NCBI GenBank assembly: GCA_021799325.1
Contig: JAJZAS010000122.1
Coordinates: forward strand, 1-5,679
Source: Bacillota bacterium
Lineage (GTDB): Bacteria > Bacillota > Bacilli > Alicyclobacillales > SLC66
Length of the DNA: 5,679 nucleotides
Direction of reading: 5' to 3'
Below the pieces are notes generated by a model, which saw only the letters and a program-made list of their open reading frames with translations, was not told the origin of the DNA and ran no database searches. Position 1 is the stretch's first letter; every line of letters starts with the position of its first letter. Shown one piece after another: positions 1-5,290 of the stretch. Made by a program: the position numbers and the translations under genes.

Positions 1-1
1 T

Positions 2-58
2 AACCAAGTGACGAATGATAAAATTATTCAATTTTACATTGAACATATAACCCCGTGA
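2..58 (+). CDS. Possible 3' end of a gene cut by the window edge
   Basis: One frame is open from the left edge for 18 codons and ends in TGA at 56-58. The peptide reads NQVTNDKIIQFYIEHITP, an ordinary mixed composition for a protein C-terminus. The other two + frames close sooner (a stop at the first codon, and TGA at 9-11). An open run this short can easily occur by chance, and no family is recognisable. If real, it would be an upstream gene on the same strand as the receptor at 269, ending about 35 nt before that gene's predicted promoter. I see no terminator hairpin after it. Confidence 0.25.
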   Translation, partial: NQVTNDKIIQFYIEHITP

Positions 59-92
59 AACAACATACATGGCCAAATCACCTGCTTACTTA

Positions 93-120
93 TTGTACTT
101 TACTAGAAAAACATTATAAT
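93..120 (+). promoter_or_regulatory. Predicted sigma-A promoter of the soluble chemoreceptor gene
   Basis: A perfect -10 box TATAAT (115-120) lies 16 bp after a -35-like TTGTAC (93-98). Transcription would start near 127, leaving a leader of about 140 nt before the TTG start at 269. An AT-rich inverted repeat at 131-152 sits right at the predicted start, a usual place for a repressor site. A second TATAAT at 209-214 has no good -35 at normal distance. I found no convincing SigD-type (TAAA-N15-GCCGATAT) chemotaxis promoter. The call rests on consensus matching only. Confidence 0.6.
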
Positions 121-130
121 ATGTATATGA

Positions 131-152
131 ATTAGAATAATTATTTTCTAAT
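131..152. promoter_or_regulatory. AT-rich inverted repeat, PerR/Fur-box-like operator candidate
   Basis: ATTAGAA (131-137) and TTCTAAT (146-152) form a perfect 7-bp inverted repeat around 8 nt, with the self-complementary core AATAATTATT at 136-145. Read as a 7-1-7 element (132-146), TTAGAAT-A-ATTATTT agrees with the PerR consensus TTATAAT-N-ATTATAA at 11 of 14 positions and somewhat less well with a Fur box. It lies just downstream of the predicted transcription start, where binding would block transcription. AT-rich palindromes are common in such leaders, so the identity of the regulator is inference. The same 16-bp word recurs near mntH. Confidence 0.4.
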
Positions 153-268
153 AGTAGCCTGATTACATAAAATTGTGAAATTGATAGCAAAAATGCTAAT
201 TATTAAGCTATAATTAAGCAGTTGGAGTATTCAGAATAAGTACCCATTAACTTTTTGGAGGAACTCAT

Positions 269-1132
269 TTGCAAACCACAGATATTGAACTGGATAAAAC
301 TTTACTGTTTTCAGCGATCAGCAACTCACTAGCTATGATTTTATTCAATGATCAGGGGCAGGTCTTGTGGGTCAACGACAATTTTGCCCATGCGATGGAA
401 TATGAAGCAAAAGAAATGATCGGACTCCATCATCGACAGTTTTGCTTAAATGAATTTGTTTCAAGCCCGGATTATACTCGTTTTTGGAGCGATTTAAGAG
501 GAGGTAAAGCGTTTCAGGATAAAATTAAAAGAGTTACCAAACATGGAAGAATGATAACGCTAGAAGCTACTTATACCCCAGTGATAAATGAAGACAACCG
601 AGTGCAAGCCGTGATTAAAGTAGCCACAGACATCACCGTGCGAGACAATATACTTCATGAAAGCACCACAGATCTCATGGCGATGGTGGAAGAAATGACG
701 AGCAGCACTGATGAAATTTTGGGAGCCTCACAAAAAATTGCGGACACGATGAATGCGATTAATCAAGATTCACAAAGCGTAAAAGCCTCTGTGGAAAACA
801 TCCAGCAGATTACCTCTTTTGTTCAAACCATTGCATCGCAATCTCACTTATTGGGACTAAATGCTTCCATCGAAGCGGCAAGAGCAGGAGAACAAGGTCG
901 CGGTTTTGAAGTCGTCGCTAACGAAGTGCGAAAGATGGCGGAGACCAGCAAAAATTCAGCGAGGGATATTTCCGAGCAGTTACAAGCTATTTCCGTTTCG
1001 GTTGCGTCCATGACCAATCAGGTAGAAGCCGTAACCAATCAGGTAAATGCCAATGTGGACTCCATTAATGAACTGAAAATCGCCTATACTCAAGTAGCAT
1101 CCAATACCGAAAAACTTGCATCGACCATTTGA
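269..1132 (+). CDS. Soluble PAS-domain methyl-accepting chemotaxis protein (short signalling domain)
   Basis: This is a cytoplasmic chemoreceptor of 287 residues that should pass a PAS-sensed signal to CheA/CheW. Residues about 12-124 are a PAS domain that ends in the usual DIT motif (121-123). Residues about 126-287 form the signalling coiled-coil hairpin, whose tip (about 193-216) contains LNASIEAARAGEQGRGFEVV, the conserved region that contacts CheA and CheW. The arms are about 80 residues each, far shorter than in Tsr-like receptors and near the 24-heptad class. There is no transmembrane segment, HAMP domain or C-terminal CheR-tethering pentapeptide. The TTG start at 269 is chosen because GGAGG (257-261) precedes it by 7 nt and no ATG fits. 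The PAS ligand (heme, FAD, small molecule or none) cannot be read from the sequence. The histidine kinase gene follows after 44 nt. Confidence 0.9.
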   Translation: MQTTDIELDKTLLFSAISNSLAMILFNDQGQVLWVNDNFAHAMEYEAKEMIGLHHRQFCLNEFVSSPDYTRFWSDLRGGKAFQDKIKRVTKHGRMITLEATYTPVINEDNRVQAVIKVATDITVRDNILHESTTDLMAMVEEMTSSTDEILGASQKIADTMNAINQDSQSVKASVENIQQITSFVQTIASQSHLLGLNASIEAARAGEQGRGFEVVANEVRKMAETSKNSARDISEQLQAISVSVASMTNQVEAVTNQVNANVDSINELKIAYTQVASNTEKLASTI

Positions 1133-1137
1133 TTTCT

Positions 1138-1162
1138 AGGGGGCCTCCCCCCCCTTTTTTTT
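1138..1162 (+). terminator. Short GC hairpin with T8 tail, possible leaky terminator or attenuator
   Basis: A-GGGGG (1138-1143) can pair with CCCCC-T (1150-1155) around a CCTCCC loop, and T8 (1155-1162) follows immediately. This has the form of an intrinsic terminator with a six-pair stem, placed six bases after the receptor stop codon. The C8 run allows several pairing registers. The kinase Shine-Dalgarno begins only a few bases after the T tract, so the hairpin may tune how much of the receptor transcript continues into the kinase. Both homopolymers are prone to length change and to sequencing error. Confidence 0.5.
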
Positions 1163-1176
1163 GCGAGGAGGATTCT

Positions 1177-2451
1177 ATGAAAAGCATGCCTGACTTATGG
1201 AAATCTCCCACGTTAAAGTCATTAGTGATTTACTTCATTATCAGTGCTGGATTACTGGTCGTCACAGCAAGACTTATTGTCATTTCAGTGAAAGACCCTA
1301 GTATTCTCAATCTCCTTCGAGATATTCTGTATATTACCATCATGGTATCCATCATTTTTTTGATGAAATATCACTATCAAACGTGGATCAAATTTCCCCA
1401 TGAAGAATTAAGACTTCAGGAAATGAAGTTTCGCGAACTATTTGAAAACGCGAGTGATGCTATTTTTTTATATGAAGTTCGCGATGATTTAACACCGACT
1501 CAATTTCTTGAAGTGAATCGGGTGGCCTGTGAACAACTCGGATATTCTCATGACGAACTGCTAGCCATGACCCCTGTCGATATTCAGATAGACAAAAACT
1601 TCCAAAAAGTCCAGAACCACATTAAAAATATGATCAATAACGGCCCCACCACTACGGAAAATTTCCACATTGCCAAAGGCGGTCAAAGCATCCCCTGTGA
1701 ACTCAGTATGCGTATATTTCAATTTGAGAGAAAAAAAGTGGTACTGTCCATCGTTCGTTACATCGCTGAACGCAAAAAGGCGGAAGAACAACTGTTACGT
1801 TCAGAAAAGTTAGCCATTGTAGGCGAAATGGCAGCAGGAGTGGCGCATGAAATCCGCAATCCACTGACTGCCATCAAAGGATTTCTTCAATTACTCCAAG
1901 AACAGGAACAAAATCATTACTATGCGACAATTATTTTATCAGAGGTCAATCGGATTAATAAGATTGTGTCTGATTTCCTGATTTTAGCGAAACCGCATGA
2001 GCAGGAAATGAATCCGGTGGACTTGTGTACCATTACGAAAAATGCAATCGAACTGATGCGACCAAAAGGTTATATGACCAATGTTCAACTCACCTATCAC
2101 TGTGTAGTTGAACCGTGCTTTTCCATTGGCAACGAAGACCATTTGAAACAGGTACTGATCAACGTCTTGAATAACGCCATCGAAGCGATGCCAAAAGGCG
2201 GGATCGTCCGTGTTGATATTCAGCGCAGCGAGGAGAATATGTTACTAATACGCATTATCGATCAAGGAGTCGGAATTGCTAAAGAACGAATTGAAAAATT
2301 AGGCGAGCCATTCTTTACTACAAAAGAAAAAGGAACCGGGCTAGGGTTAACGGTAAGTAAAAGAATCATCGAAGCGCACCATGGAAGCCTCGTTTTCACC
2401 AGTGAAGAAGGAACCGGGACCACTGTTGAAATTTATTTGCCGGCAGTGTAG
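1177..2451 (+). CDS. Membrane PAS sensor histidine kinase, sporulation-kinase/NtrB-like
   Basis: This is an orphan sensor kinase of 424 residues. Two transmembrane segments (about 13-37 and 46-65) with almost no external loop are followed by a PAS domain (about 83-200), then a HisKA domain with H-box HEIRNPL (phospho-acceptor His224). The HATPase domain has N-box LINVLNNAIEAM (328-338), G1 DQGVGI (362-367), F-box EPFFTTKEKG and G2 GTGLG (386-390). All catalytic motifs are intact. The domain order and the HEIRNPLTAIKGFLQLL stretch resemble the Bacillus Kin-type kinases that feed the Spo0F/Spo0B/Spo0A phosphorelay. No response regulator is adjacent, which fits that role, but the target is inference. 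ATG at 1177 is chosen because GAGGAGGA (1165-1172) precedes it. An in-frame upstream TTG at 1129 would only add a peptide encoded by the C8/T8 tract. Confidence 0.92.
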   Translation: MKSMPDLWKSPTLKSLVIYFIISAGLLVVTARLIVISVKDPSILNLLRDILYITIMVSIIFLMKYHYQTWIKFPHEELRLQEMKFRELFENASDAIFLYEVRDDLTPTQFLEVNRVACEQLGYSHDELLAMTPVDIQIDKNFQKVQNHIKNMINNGPTTTENFHIAKGGQSIPCELSMRIFQFERKKVVLSIVRYIAERKKAEEQLLRSEKLAIVGEMAAGVAHEIRNPLTAIKGFLQLLQEQEQNHYYATIILSEVNRINKIVSDFLILAKPHEQEMNPVDLCTITKNAIELMRPKGYMTNVQLTYHCVVEPCFSIGNEDHLKQVLINVLNNAIEAMPKGGIVRVDIQRSEENMLLIRIIDQGVGIAKERIEKLGEPFFTTKEKGTGLGLTVSKRIIEAHHGSLVFTSEEGTGTTVEIYLPAV

Positions 2452-2532
2452 AACACTTGAAGATGCATATACTACCTGTATCCCAGCCATACAACTGCTA
2501 AACGCCAACATGAGCAAGGTTTTTTTTAACAT
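2452..2532 (-). pseudogene. Lone signal-peptide-like reading frame, possible 5' remnant of a secreted-protein gene
   Basis: From ATG at 2532 the minus strand encodes MLKKTLLMLAFSSCMAGIQV followed by VYASSS. This has a basic start, a hydrophobic core and an A-S signal-peptidase-like site, the normal shape of a Sec signal peptide. After about 27 codons the frame enters the antisense strand of the kinase gene and continues without meaning to 2347. I see no good Shine-Dalgarno before the ATG. It may be the leftover start of a deleted gene, or a chance product of A-rich sequence. Confidence 0.22.
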
Positions 2533-2551
2533 GATTGCTTACTTGACCGGA

Positions 2552-2580
2552 ATCCCTTTCGGGATCTGTATTGGCTTTTT
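2552..2580 (+). terminator. Weak terminator candidate after the kinase gene
   Basis: ATCCC (2552-2556) and GGGAT (2561-2565) form a five-pair stem with a TTTC loop. On the minus strand the same stem has a GAAA tetraloop. On the + strand a T5 run (2576-2580) follows, but about 10 nt after the stem, which is too far for a textbook terminator. A separate T8 run at 2520-2527 has only a four-pair stem before it. This is the best structure for ending the kinase transcript before the convergent minus-strand genes, but it is weak. Confidence 0.28.
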
Positions 2581-2602
2581 CTGATACGCATAATTTGCTG
2601 TC

Positions 2603-3109
2603 TCATTTAGCGTCATTTTCATGGCTCCACTTAATGGCTCCACTAGACATTTGATTTTTCGGTTGACCATATACAGACGATGTTACAGTCTCTTGTGACG
2701 AATTGACCAGTGCCATGATGCGTTGCATATCGTTTTTTGACACACTCAAGTTCATCGTCACTTTTTCGTTTGTTACCCGTTCTTTACCCAACACTTTTTT
2801 GGCAGTTACTATCATATTGGCATTGACATGGTGAAACATGATCGCCATGATTCTGTTCATATTGGGTGCAATCGTTGCTCCCGAAGAAGTATTGTAGATA
2901 GATAAAACCTGGGTGACTAAAGAGGTAAATGTTTTTGGGCTTAACGTGGCATGAAAAACATCACCGGATTTTTGAGTCTTGACCGTCACTTTATTGTATA
3001 TATATTGATTGGCCTGCACCAATTGACTCAACTTGGAATTGTTGATGGTACCGTAAAGCTTCCAGGCCGATTCTCCAATTTTTATATATAAACGATTTGA
3101 CCAGCGTAT
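2603..3109 (-). pseudogene. 5'-truncated secreted/lipoprotein-like gene downstream of mntR
   Basis: The frame is open for 168 codons (3109-2606) and closes with TGA at 2603-2605. Its upper limit is the mntR stop codon itself, in the same frame. The first possible conventional start, TTG at 3031, has no Shine-Dalgarno, and the codons before it already read like protein (NRLYIKIGESAWKLYGTINN). The N-terminus, including any signal peptide, therefore seems to be missing. The visible part mixes polar beta-type segments with helix-like stretches, as in lipoproteins of the LppX/DUF6612 kind with a YVK-x-W-like motif, but I cannot assign a family. It may be a decayed gene joined to mntR by deletion. 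Alternatives are an intact gene with an unrecognised start, or production by read-through of the mntR TAA. Confidence 0.5.
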
Positions 3110-3532
3110 TTATATGGGTTTTTGTCCATTGCCAAACTGGTTCCACCAGTCTGGATGCTGTTCAATATAGGTCACTAACGCAGAAATTCGTTCTAGCACA
3201 TTGGCATTCACATAGTGTTCAATGCCTTCTACGGTCTGGTATATCTCATCAGGATCTTTAATCCCCAAATGTTGGAATAATATTTCAAGAGTCTGGTGAC
3301 GCTTTGAAAGCTGTTGACCCAGTTGAAACCCTTCATCGGTCATCCCCAACCCACGATAGCGCTCATACACCAAGAGCCCATCACCATCAAGCCGTTGAAT
3401 CATTTTACTAACCGATGCACTGTTGACTCCCAAACGGTCTGCTATATCAACGGTTCGCGCGTAACCTTTATTCTGGATTAATGACCATATGGTCTCAACG
3501 TAGTCTTCCTTAGTAGGTGTCGTTGCCATCAT
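3110..3532 (-). CDS. mntR: Manganese-sensing transcriptional repressor MntR (DtxR family)
   Basis: MntR binds Mn(II) and then represses manganese uptake genes. The 140-residue protein has the usual length. It has an N-terminal winged helix (about 5-70) with recognition region NSASVSKMIQRLD, then the dimerisation/metal domain. The six ligands known in B. subtilis MntR (Asp8, Glu11, His77, Glu99, Glu102, His103) are all present here, as Asp10, Glu13, His79, Glu102, Glu105 and His106, and VEGIEHY is the clearest match. There is no SH3-like third domain, which separates it from DtxR/IdeR. The start is placed at ATG 3532 (or the adjacent ATG 3529), because GGAG at 3539-3542 lies 6 (or 9) nt before it. 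The in-frame TTG at 3544 overlaps that Shine-Dalgarno and is unlikely. It follows mntH on the same strand by 102 nt, so co-transcription and self-repression are plausible. Confidence 0.95.
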   Translation of the reverse strand: MMATTPTKEDYVETIWSLIQNKGYARTVDIADRLGVNSASVSKMIQRLDGDGLLVYERYRGLGMTDEGFQLGQQLSKRHQTLEILFQHLGIKDPDEIYQTVEGIEHYVNANVLERISALVTYIEQHPDWWNQFGNGQKPI

Positions 3533-3579
3533 TATCAACTCCAATAATTAACTAAAGATATTTTATGCTCACGATTGAA

Positions 3580-3603
3580 GGTGACGACTCAAACATCGTC
3601 ACC
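3580..3603 (-). other. Perfect 8-bp hairpin between mntH and mntR
   Basis: GGTGACGA (3580-3587) and TCGTCACC (3596-3603) form an uninterrupted eight-pair inverted repeat around an 8-nt loop. No T tract follows on either strand, so it is not a standard intrinsic terminator. It sits about 30 nt after the mntH stop and about 50 nt before the mntR start. It could stabilise the mntH message end, attenuate read-through, or bind a protein. It does not resemble the MntR boxes seen upstream of mntH. The role is unknown. Confidence 0.5.
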
Positions 3604-3634
3604 ACGTGATCATCAGCGGCTGTTAACTATCCCA

Positions 3635-4936
3635 TCAAAATGGCAGAGAACCACCAAATGTTTGGTAAATCAACAATAAGTTTAACAGCAGGATGGCGGT
3701 TGCGACAACTATTGCCATTACCGTTATCCACCGTTTATTGACCAACACCCCCATGATGTCTTTACGACGTGTGAAGTAAATTAGGCTGATGACCGGCATC
3801 GGGAGCACCAAGCTTAAAAGAACTTGACTGATGACGAGCGTTTGCGTGGGATTAATCCCCAGGGCCACGATAAACACAGTCGGCAACATGGTGACTACCC
3901 GCCGCACCCAAAGAGGAATGGTGAATCCGATAAATCCCTGCATGATCACTTGCCCCGCCATCGTACCCACCGCAGAACTTGAAAATCCAGAGGCTAACAG
4001 GGAGGTAAGAAACACCGCTGCAGCCGCTGGCCCTAGTAGCGGAAACAATGTTTTGTACGCCGTTTGGATCGTGGCGACATTGGTGTGCCCCGTTCCGTGA
4101 AAGACGGACGCCGCCATGTACATCATCGAAAGATTGATGAGACCAGCGAGTGTCATGGCAATCAATACTTCTTTCGTGCTAAAGCCATGAATTCGTCTTT
4201 TCTCCTCGTCGTTTCGCGGTACAATTCGGTTTTGGGTGAGTCCAGAGTGCAGGTATACTACATGGGGCATGACAGTCGCCCCGATGACACCCACTACCAA
4301 TAAAACACTGCCATTTCCCCCGATCCATGGAACCACACTATGATAGGCAACCTGACCAAAATTGGGGTGTGATAAAAAAGTTTCTACCAAATAGCTTGCA
4401 CCAATCAGTATTACGAGAGCCCCGATGAATCGTTCCAGTGGTCGAAATCCAAACCGATCCAACATGAGGATAGAGTAGGTAGCTACCCCAGTGAGGAGTG
4501 TGGCGATGAGCATGGGAATGTGAAAAAGTAAGTTCAGTCCCAGCGTAGCGCCAAGAAATTCTGCAAGATCTGTTGACATCGCTGCAATTTCCGAAAAGAT
4601 CCAAAGTGTGAGGGACAACCACTTTGGGAAGTATTCTCTACATAGTTCCGGTAAGTTACGACCAGTCGCGATCCCCAATTTTGCCGACATGTTCTGAATG
4701 AGCATTGCCATCAGATTTGCTAAGACTACTGCCCACAATAACTTATATCCGAACGCTGATCCACTTTGAATGTTGGTAGCATAGTTACCCGGGTCGATAT
4801 AGGCAACGGCCGCGATAAATGCCGGACCAATAAAGGGGATCATTGCTCGGATTCCCTTGCGCTGATTAGTGAGGGCGGATCTAGCGGCAATGACCGTCTT
4901 ATTCTCTGCAATATCCGATGGAGAGGATGACATCAT
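3635..4936 (-). CDS. mntH: Nramp-family proton-coupled Mn(II) transporter MntH
   Basis: MntH imports Mn(II), and less well other divalent metals, across the cytoplasmic membrane with protons. The 433-residue protein has the family length and about 11 hydrophobic helices. Helix 1 carries the metal-site motif DPGN (Asp48-Asn51) in AYIDPGNYATN, and helix 6 carries MPH (223-225) in MPHVVYLHSG. Both are diagnostic of Nramp metal coordination and proton coupling. SSSAVGTMAGQVIMQGF (319-335, helix 8) and the helix-10 SQVLLSLVLPMP segment, with Gln371, also match the family. Two ATGs (4936 and 4933) follow GAGGTG (4942-4947) at workable spacing, and the first is used. Upstream are a sigma-A promoter and an MntR-type operator at the predicted start of transcription. 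mntR follows on the same strand. No key residue is missing. Confidence 0.96.
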   Translation of the reverse strand: MMSSSPSDIAENKTVIAARSALTNQRKGIRAMIPFIGPAFIAAVAYIDPGNYATNIQSGSAFGYKLLWAVVLANLMAMLIQNMSAKLGIATGRNLPELCREYFPKWLSLTLWIFSEIAAMSTDLAEFLGATLGLNLLFHIPMLIATLLTGVATYSILMLDRFGFRPLERFIGALVILIGASYLVETFLSHPNFGQVAYHSVVPWIGGNGSVLLVVGVIGATVMPHVVYLHSGLTQNRIVPRNDEEKRRIHGFSTKEVLIAMTLAGLINLSMMYMAASVFHGTGHTNVATIQTAYKTLFPLLGPAAAAVFLTSLLASGFSSSAVGTMAGQVIMQGFIGFTIPLWVRRVVTMLPTVFIVALGINPTQTLVISQVLLSLVLPMPVISLIYFTRRKDIMGVLVNKRWITVMAIVVATAILLLNLLLIYQTFGGSLPF

Positions 4937-5000
4937 GTATCCACCTCACTTGTTTCGCTCAAATTAAAATTTAACAAAATGTTCACTACACTTTCCTACG

Positions 5001-5042
5001 AGACCAATAGTTTCATCAGGGAAACTTTCTAATTACATCATA
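5001..5042 (-). repeat. Promoter-operator module, proximal copy
   Basis: On the minus strand this copy reads TATGAT, 8 nt, AAAGTTTCCC, 10 nt, ATTGGTCT. The distal copy (5133-5173) has the same three words with 7 nt and 10 nt between them, 132 bp upstream. The 10 nt between the second and third words and the -35 regions differ. The fixed spacing and the shared ATTGGTCT outside the operator core suggest an old duplication rather than only convergent operators. Confidence 0.7.
5009..5028. promoter_or_regulatory. MntR operator, proximal (mntH)
   Basis: The + strand reads AGTTTCATCAGGGAAACTTT, containing the perfect inverted repeat AGTTTC-N6-GAAACT. It closely resembles the B. subtilis MntR box as I recall it (TTTGCATGAGGGAAACTTT). 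It begins at or just after the predicted start of mntH transcription (about 5030 on the minus strand), where binding of Mn-loaded MntR would block initiation. Having mntR in the same locus supports the assignment. Confidence 0.82.
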
Positions 5043-5065
5043 TACAAAAAATTGAAAAAAGACAA
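5037..5065 (-). promoter_or_regulatory. Predicted sigma-A promoter of mntH
   Basis: On the minus strand, TTGTCT (5065-5060) and TATGAT (5042-5037) are separated by exactly 17 bp rich in T. Transcription would begin near 5030, giving a leader of about 95 nt before the mntH ATG. The proximal MntR operator starts right at that point. Confidence 0.75.
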
Positions 5066-5069
5066 TAAC

Positions 5070-5086
5070 CAATAATTATTCTAATT
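5070..5086 (-). promoter_or_regulatory. PerR/Fur-box-like element upstream of the mntH -35
   Basis: The minus strand carries AATTAGAATAATTATT (5086-5071), identical over 16 bp to positions 130-145 by the soluble receptor promoter. As a 7-1-7 element (5084-5070), TTAGAAT-A-ATTATTG agrees with the PerR consensus at 11 of 14 positions. It ends 4 bp before the mntH -35. Peroxide-responsive control of manganese uptake is known in several bacteria, but the assignment here is inference from similarity. Confidence 0.33.
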
Positions 5087-5099
5087 TGCCTTTCAGTTA

Positions 5100-5106
5100 C
5101 TCCTCC
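5100..5106 (-). other. Orphan Shine-Dalgarno-like site
   Basis: GGAGGAG on the minus strand is as strong as any ribosome site in the window, yet no ATG, GTG or TTG follows at working distance. A CTG at 5096-5094 opens only six codons. An ATG just upstream (5112-5110) reads through it as MQEE and stops. It lies downstream of the distal promoter-operator module, so it could belong to a lost gene or a tiny leader peptide, or be chance. Confidence 0.25.
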
Positions 5107-5132
5107 TGCATGATCAGACTGATTTGCCGCAA

Positions 5133-5173
5133 AGACCAATATTTGCTCTTGGGAAACTTTATACGCAATCATA
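5133..5173 (-). repeat. Promoter-operator module, distal copy
   Basis: This is the second copy of the TATGAT / AAAGTTTCCC / ATTGGTCT arrangement described at 5001-5042. AAAGTTTCCC and ATTGGTCT are at identical spacing in both copies, and the -10 is shifted by one base. It points in the same direction as mntH, but only about 200 nt without a credible gene separate it from the mntH start. Confidence 0.7.
5142..5160. promoter_or_regulatory. MntR operator, distal
   Basis: The + strand reads TTTGCTCTTGGGAAACTTT, which differs from the recalled B. subtilis box TTTGCATGAGGGAAACTTT only in the central bases. It is a closer match than the proximal site in its TTTGC half, though less symmetrical. It lies just downstream of the distal -10 (5168-5173), the same geometry as at mntH. 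Confidence 0.78.
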
Positions 5174-5196
5174 TGCACGGAAGTGGCAAGGTGTAA
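5168..5196 (-). promoter_or_regulatory. Predicted distal sigma-A promoter, MntR-controlled
   Basis: On the minus strand, TTACAC (5196-5191) and TATGAT (5173-5168) are separated by 17 bp. The distal MntR box starts 7 bp after the -10, so Mn-loaded MntR should repress it. Its transcript would begin near 5161 and either continue into mntH with a leader of about 225 nt or make a short RNA. I see no terminator between it and mntH. Confidence 0.55.
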
Positions 5197-5237
5197 CTGA
5201 TGATTTTCACCAAAAGTGGTTTAGGCGTTTGAATGCG

Positions 5238-5261
5238 AAAAAACCGCTCTATTCGAGCGGT
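5238..5261 (-). terminator. Intrinsic terminator of the second chemoreceptor gene
   Basis: On the minus strand, ACCGCTC (5261-5255) pairs perfectly with GAGCGGT (5249-5243) around a 5-nt loop and is followed by a T run (5243-5238). It is about 30 nt past the stop codon at 5291-5293. It should insulate mntH from receptor transcription, since both genes run on the minus strand. Confidence 0.9.
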
Positions 5262-5290
5262 CTCTACTATTTTAGCTTTTGTATGATCAT

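Noticed and set aside
69..119. 16-codon frame starting at ATG 69 in the left leader
   Set aside because: It has no ribosome site and overlaps the predicted -35 and -10 of the receptor promoter, so it would not be transcribed from it.
197..216. AT-rich inverted repeat TAATTAT-N6-ATAATTA with a TATAAT inside it
   Set aside because: It could be a second promoter or operator, but no -35 lies at normal distance and such palindromes are expected in AT-rich leaders.
1129..1176. Upstream extension of the kinase to the TTG at 1129
   Set aside because: It overlaps the receptor stop codon, would encode a Pro/Phe run from the homopolymers, and ignores the strong Shine-Dalgarno before ATG 1177.
1561..1791. 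Minus-strand frame of 76 codons inside the kinase gene
   Set aside because: It lies wholly antisense to the PAS/HisKA coding region, has no ribosome site, and shows no recognisable domain.
2381..2584. Plus-strand frame of 67 codons overlapping the end of the kinase gene, ending in a hydrophobic peptide
   Set aside because: It starts inside the kinase gene out of frame, has no Shine-Dalgarno, and an internal ATG at 2510 giving a 24-residue hydrophobic peptide also lacks one.
3831..4303. Two plus-strand frames of 89 and 79 codons
   Set aside because: Both are antisense to conserved mntH transmembrane coding sequence and have no supporting start signals.
4338..4622. Minus-strand frame of 94 codons within mntH
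   Set aside because: It is a shifted frame of mntH. The mntH frame itself is intact and carries the Nramp motifs, so no frameshift is implied.
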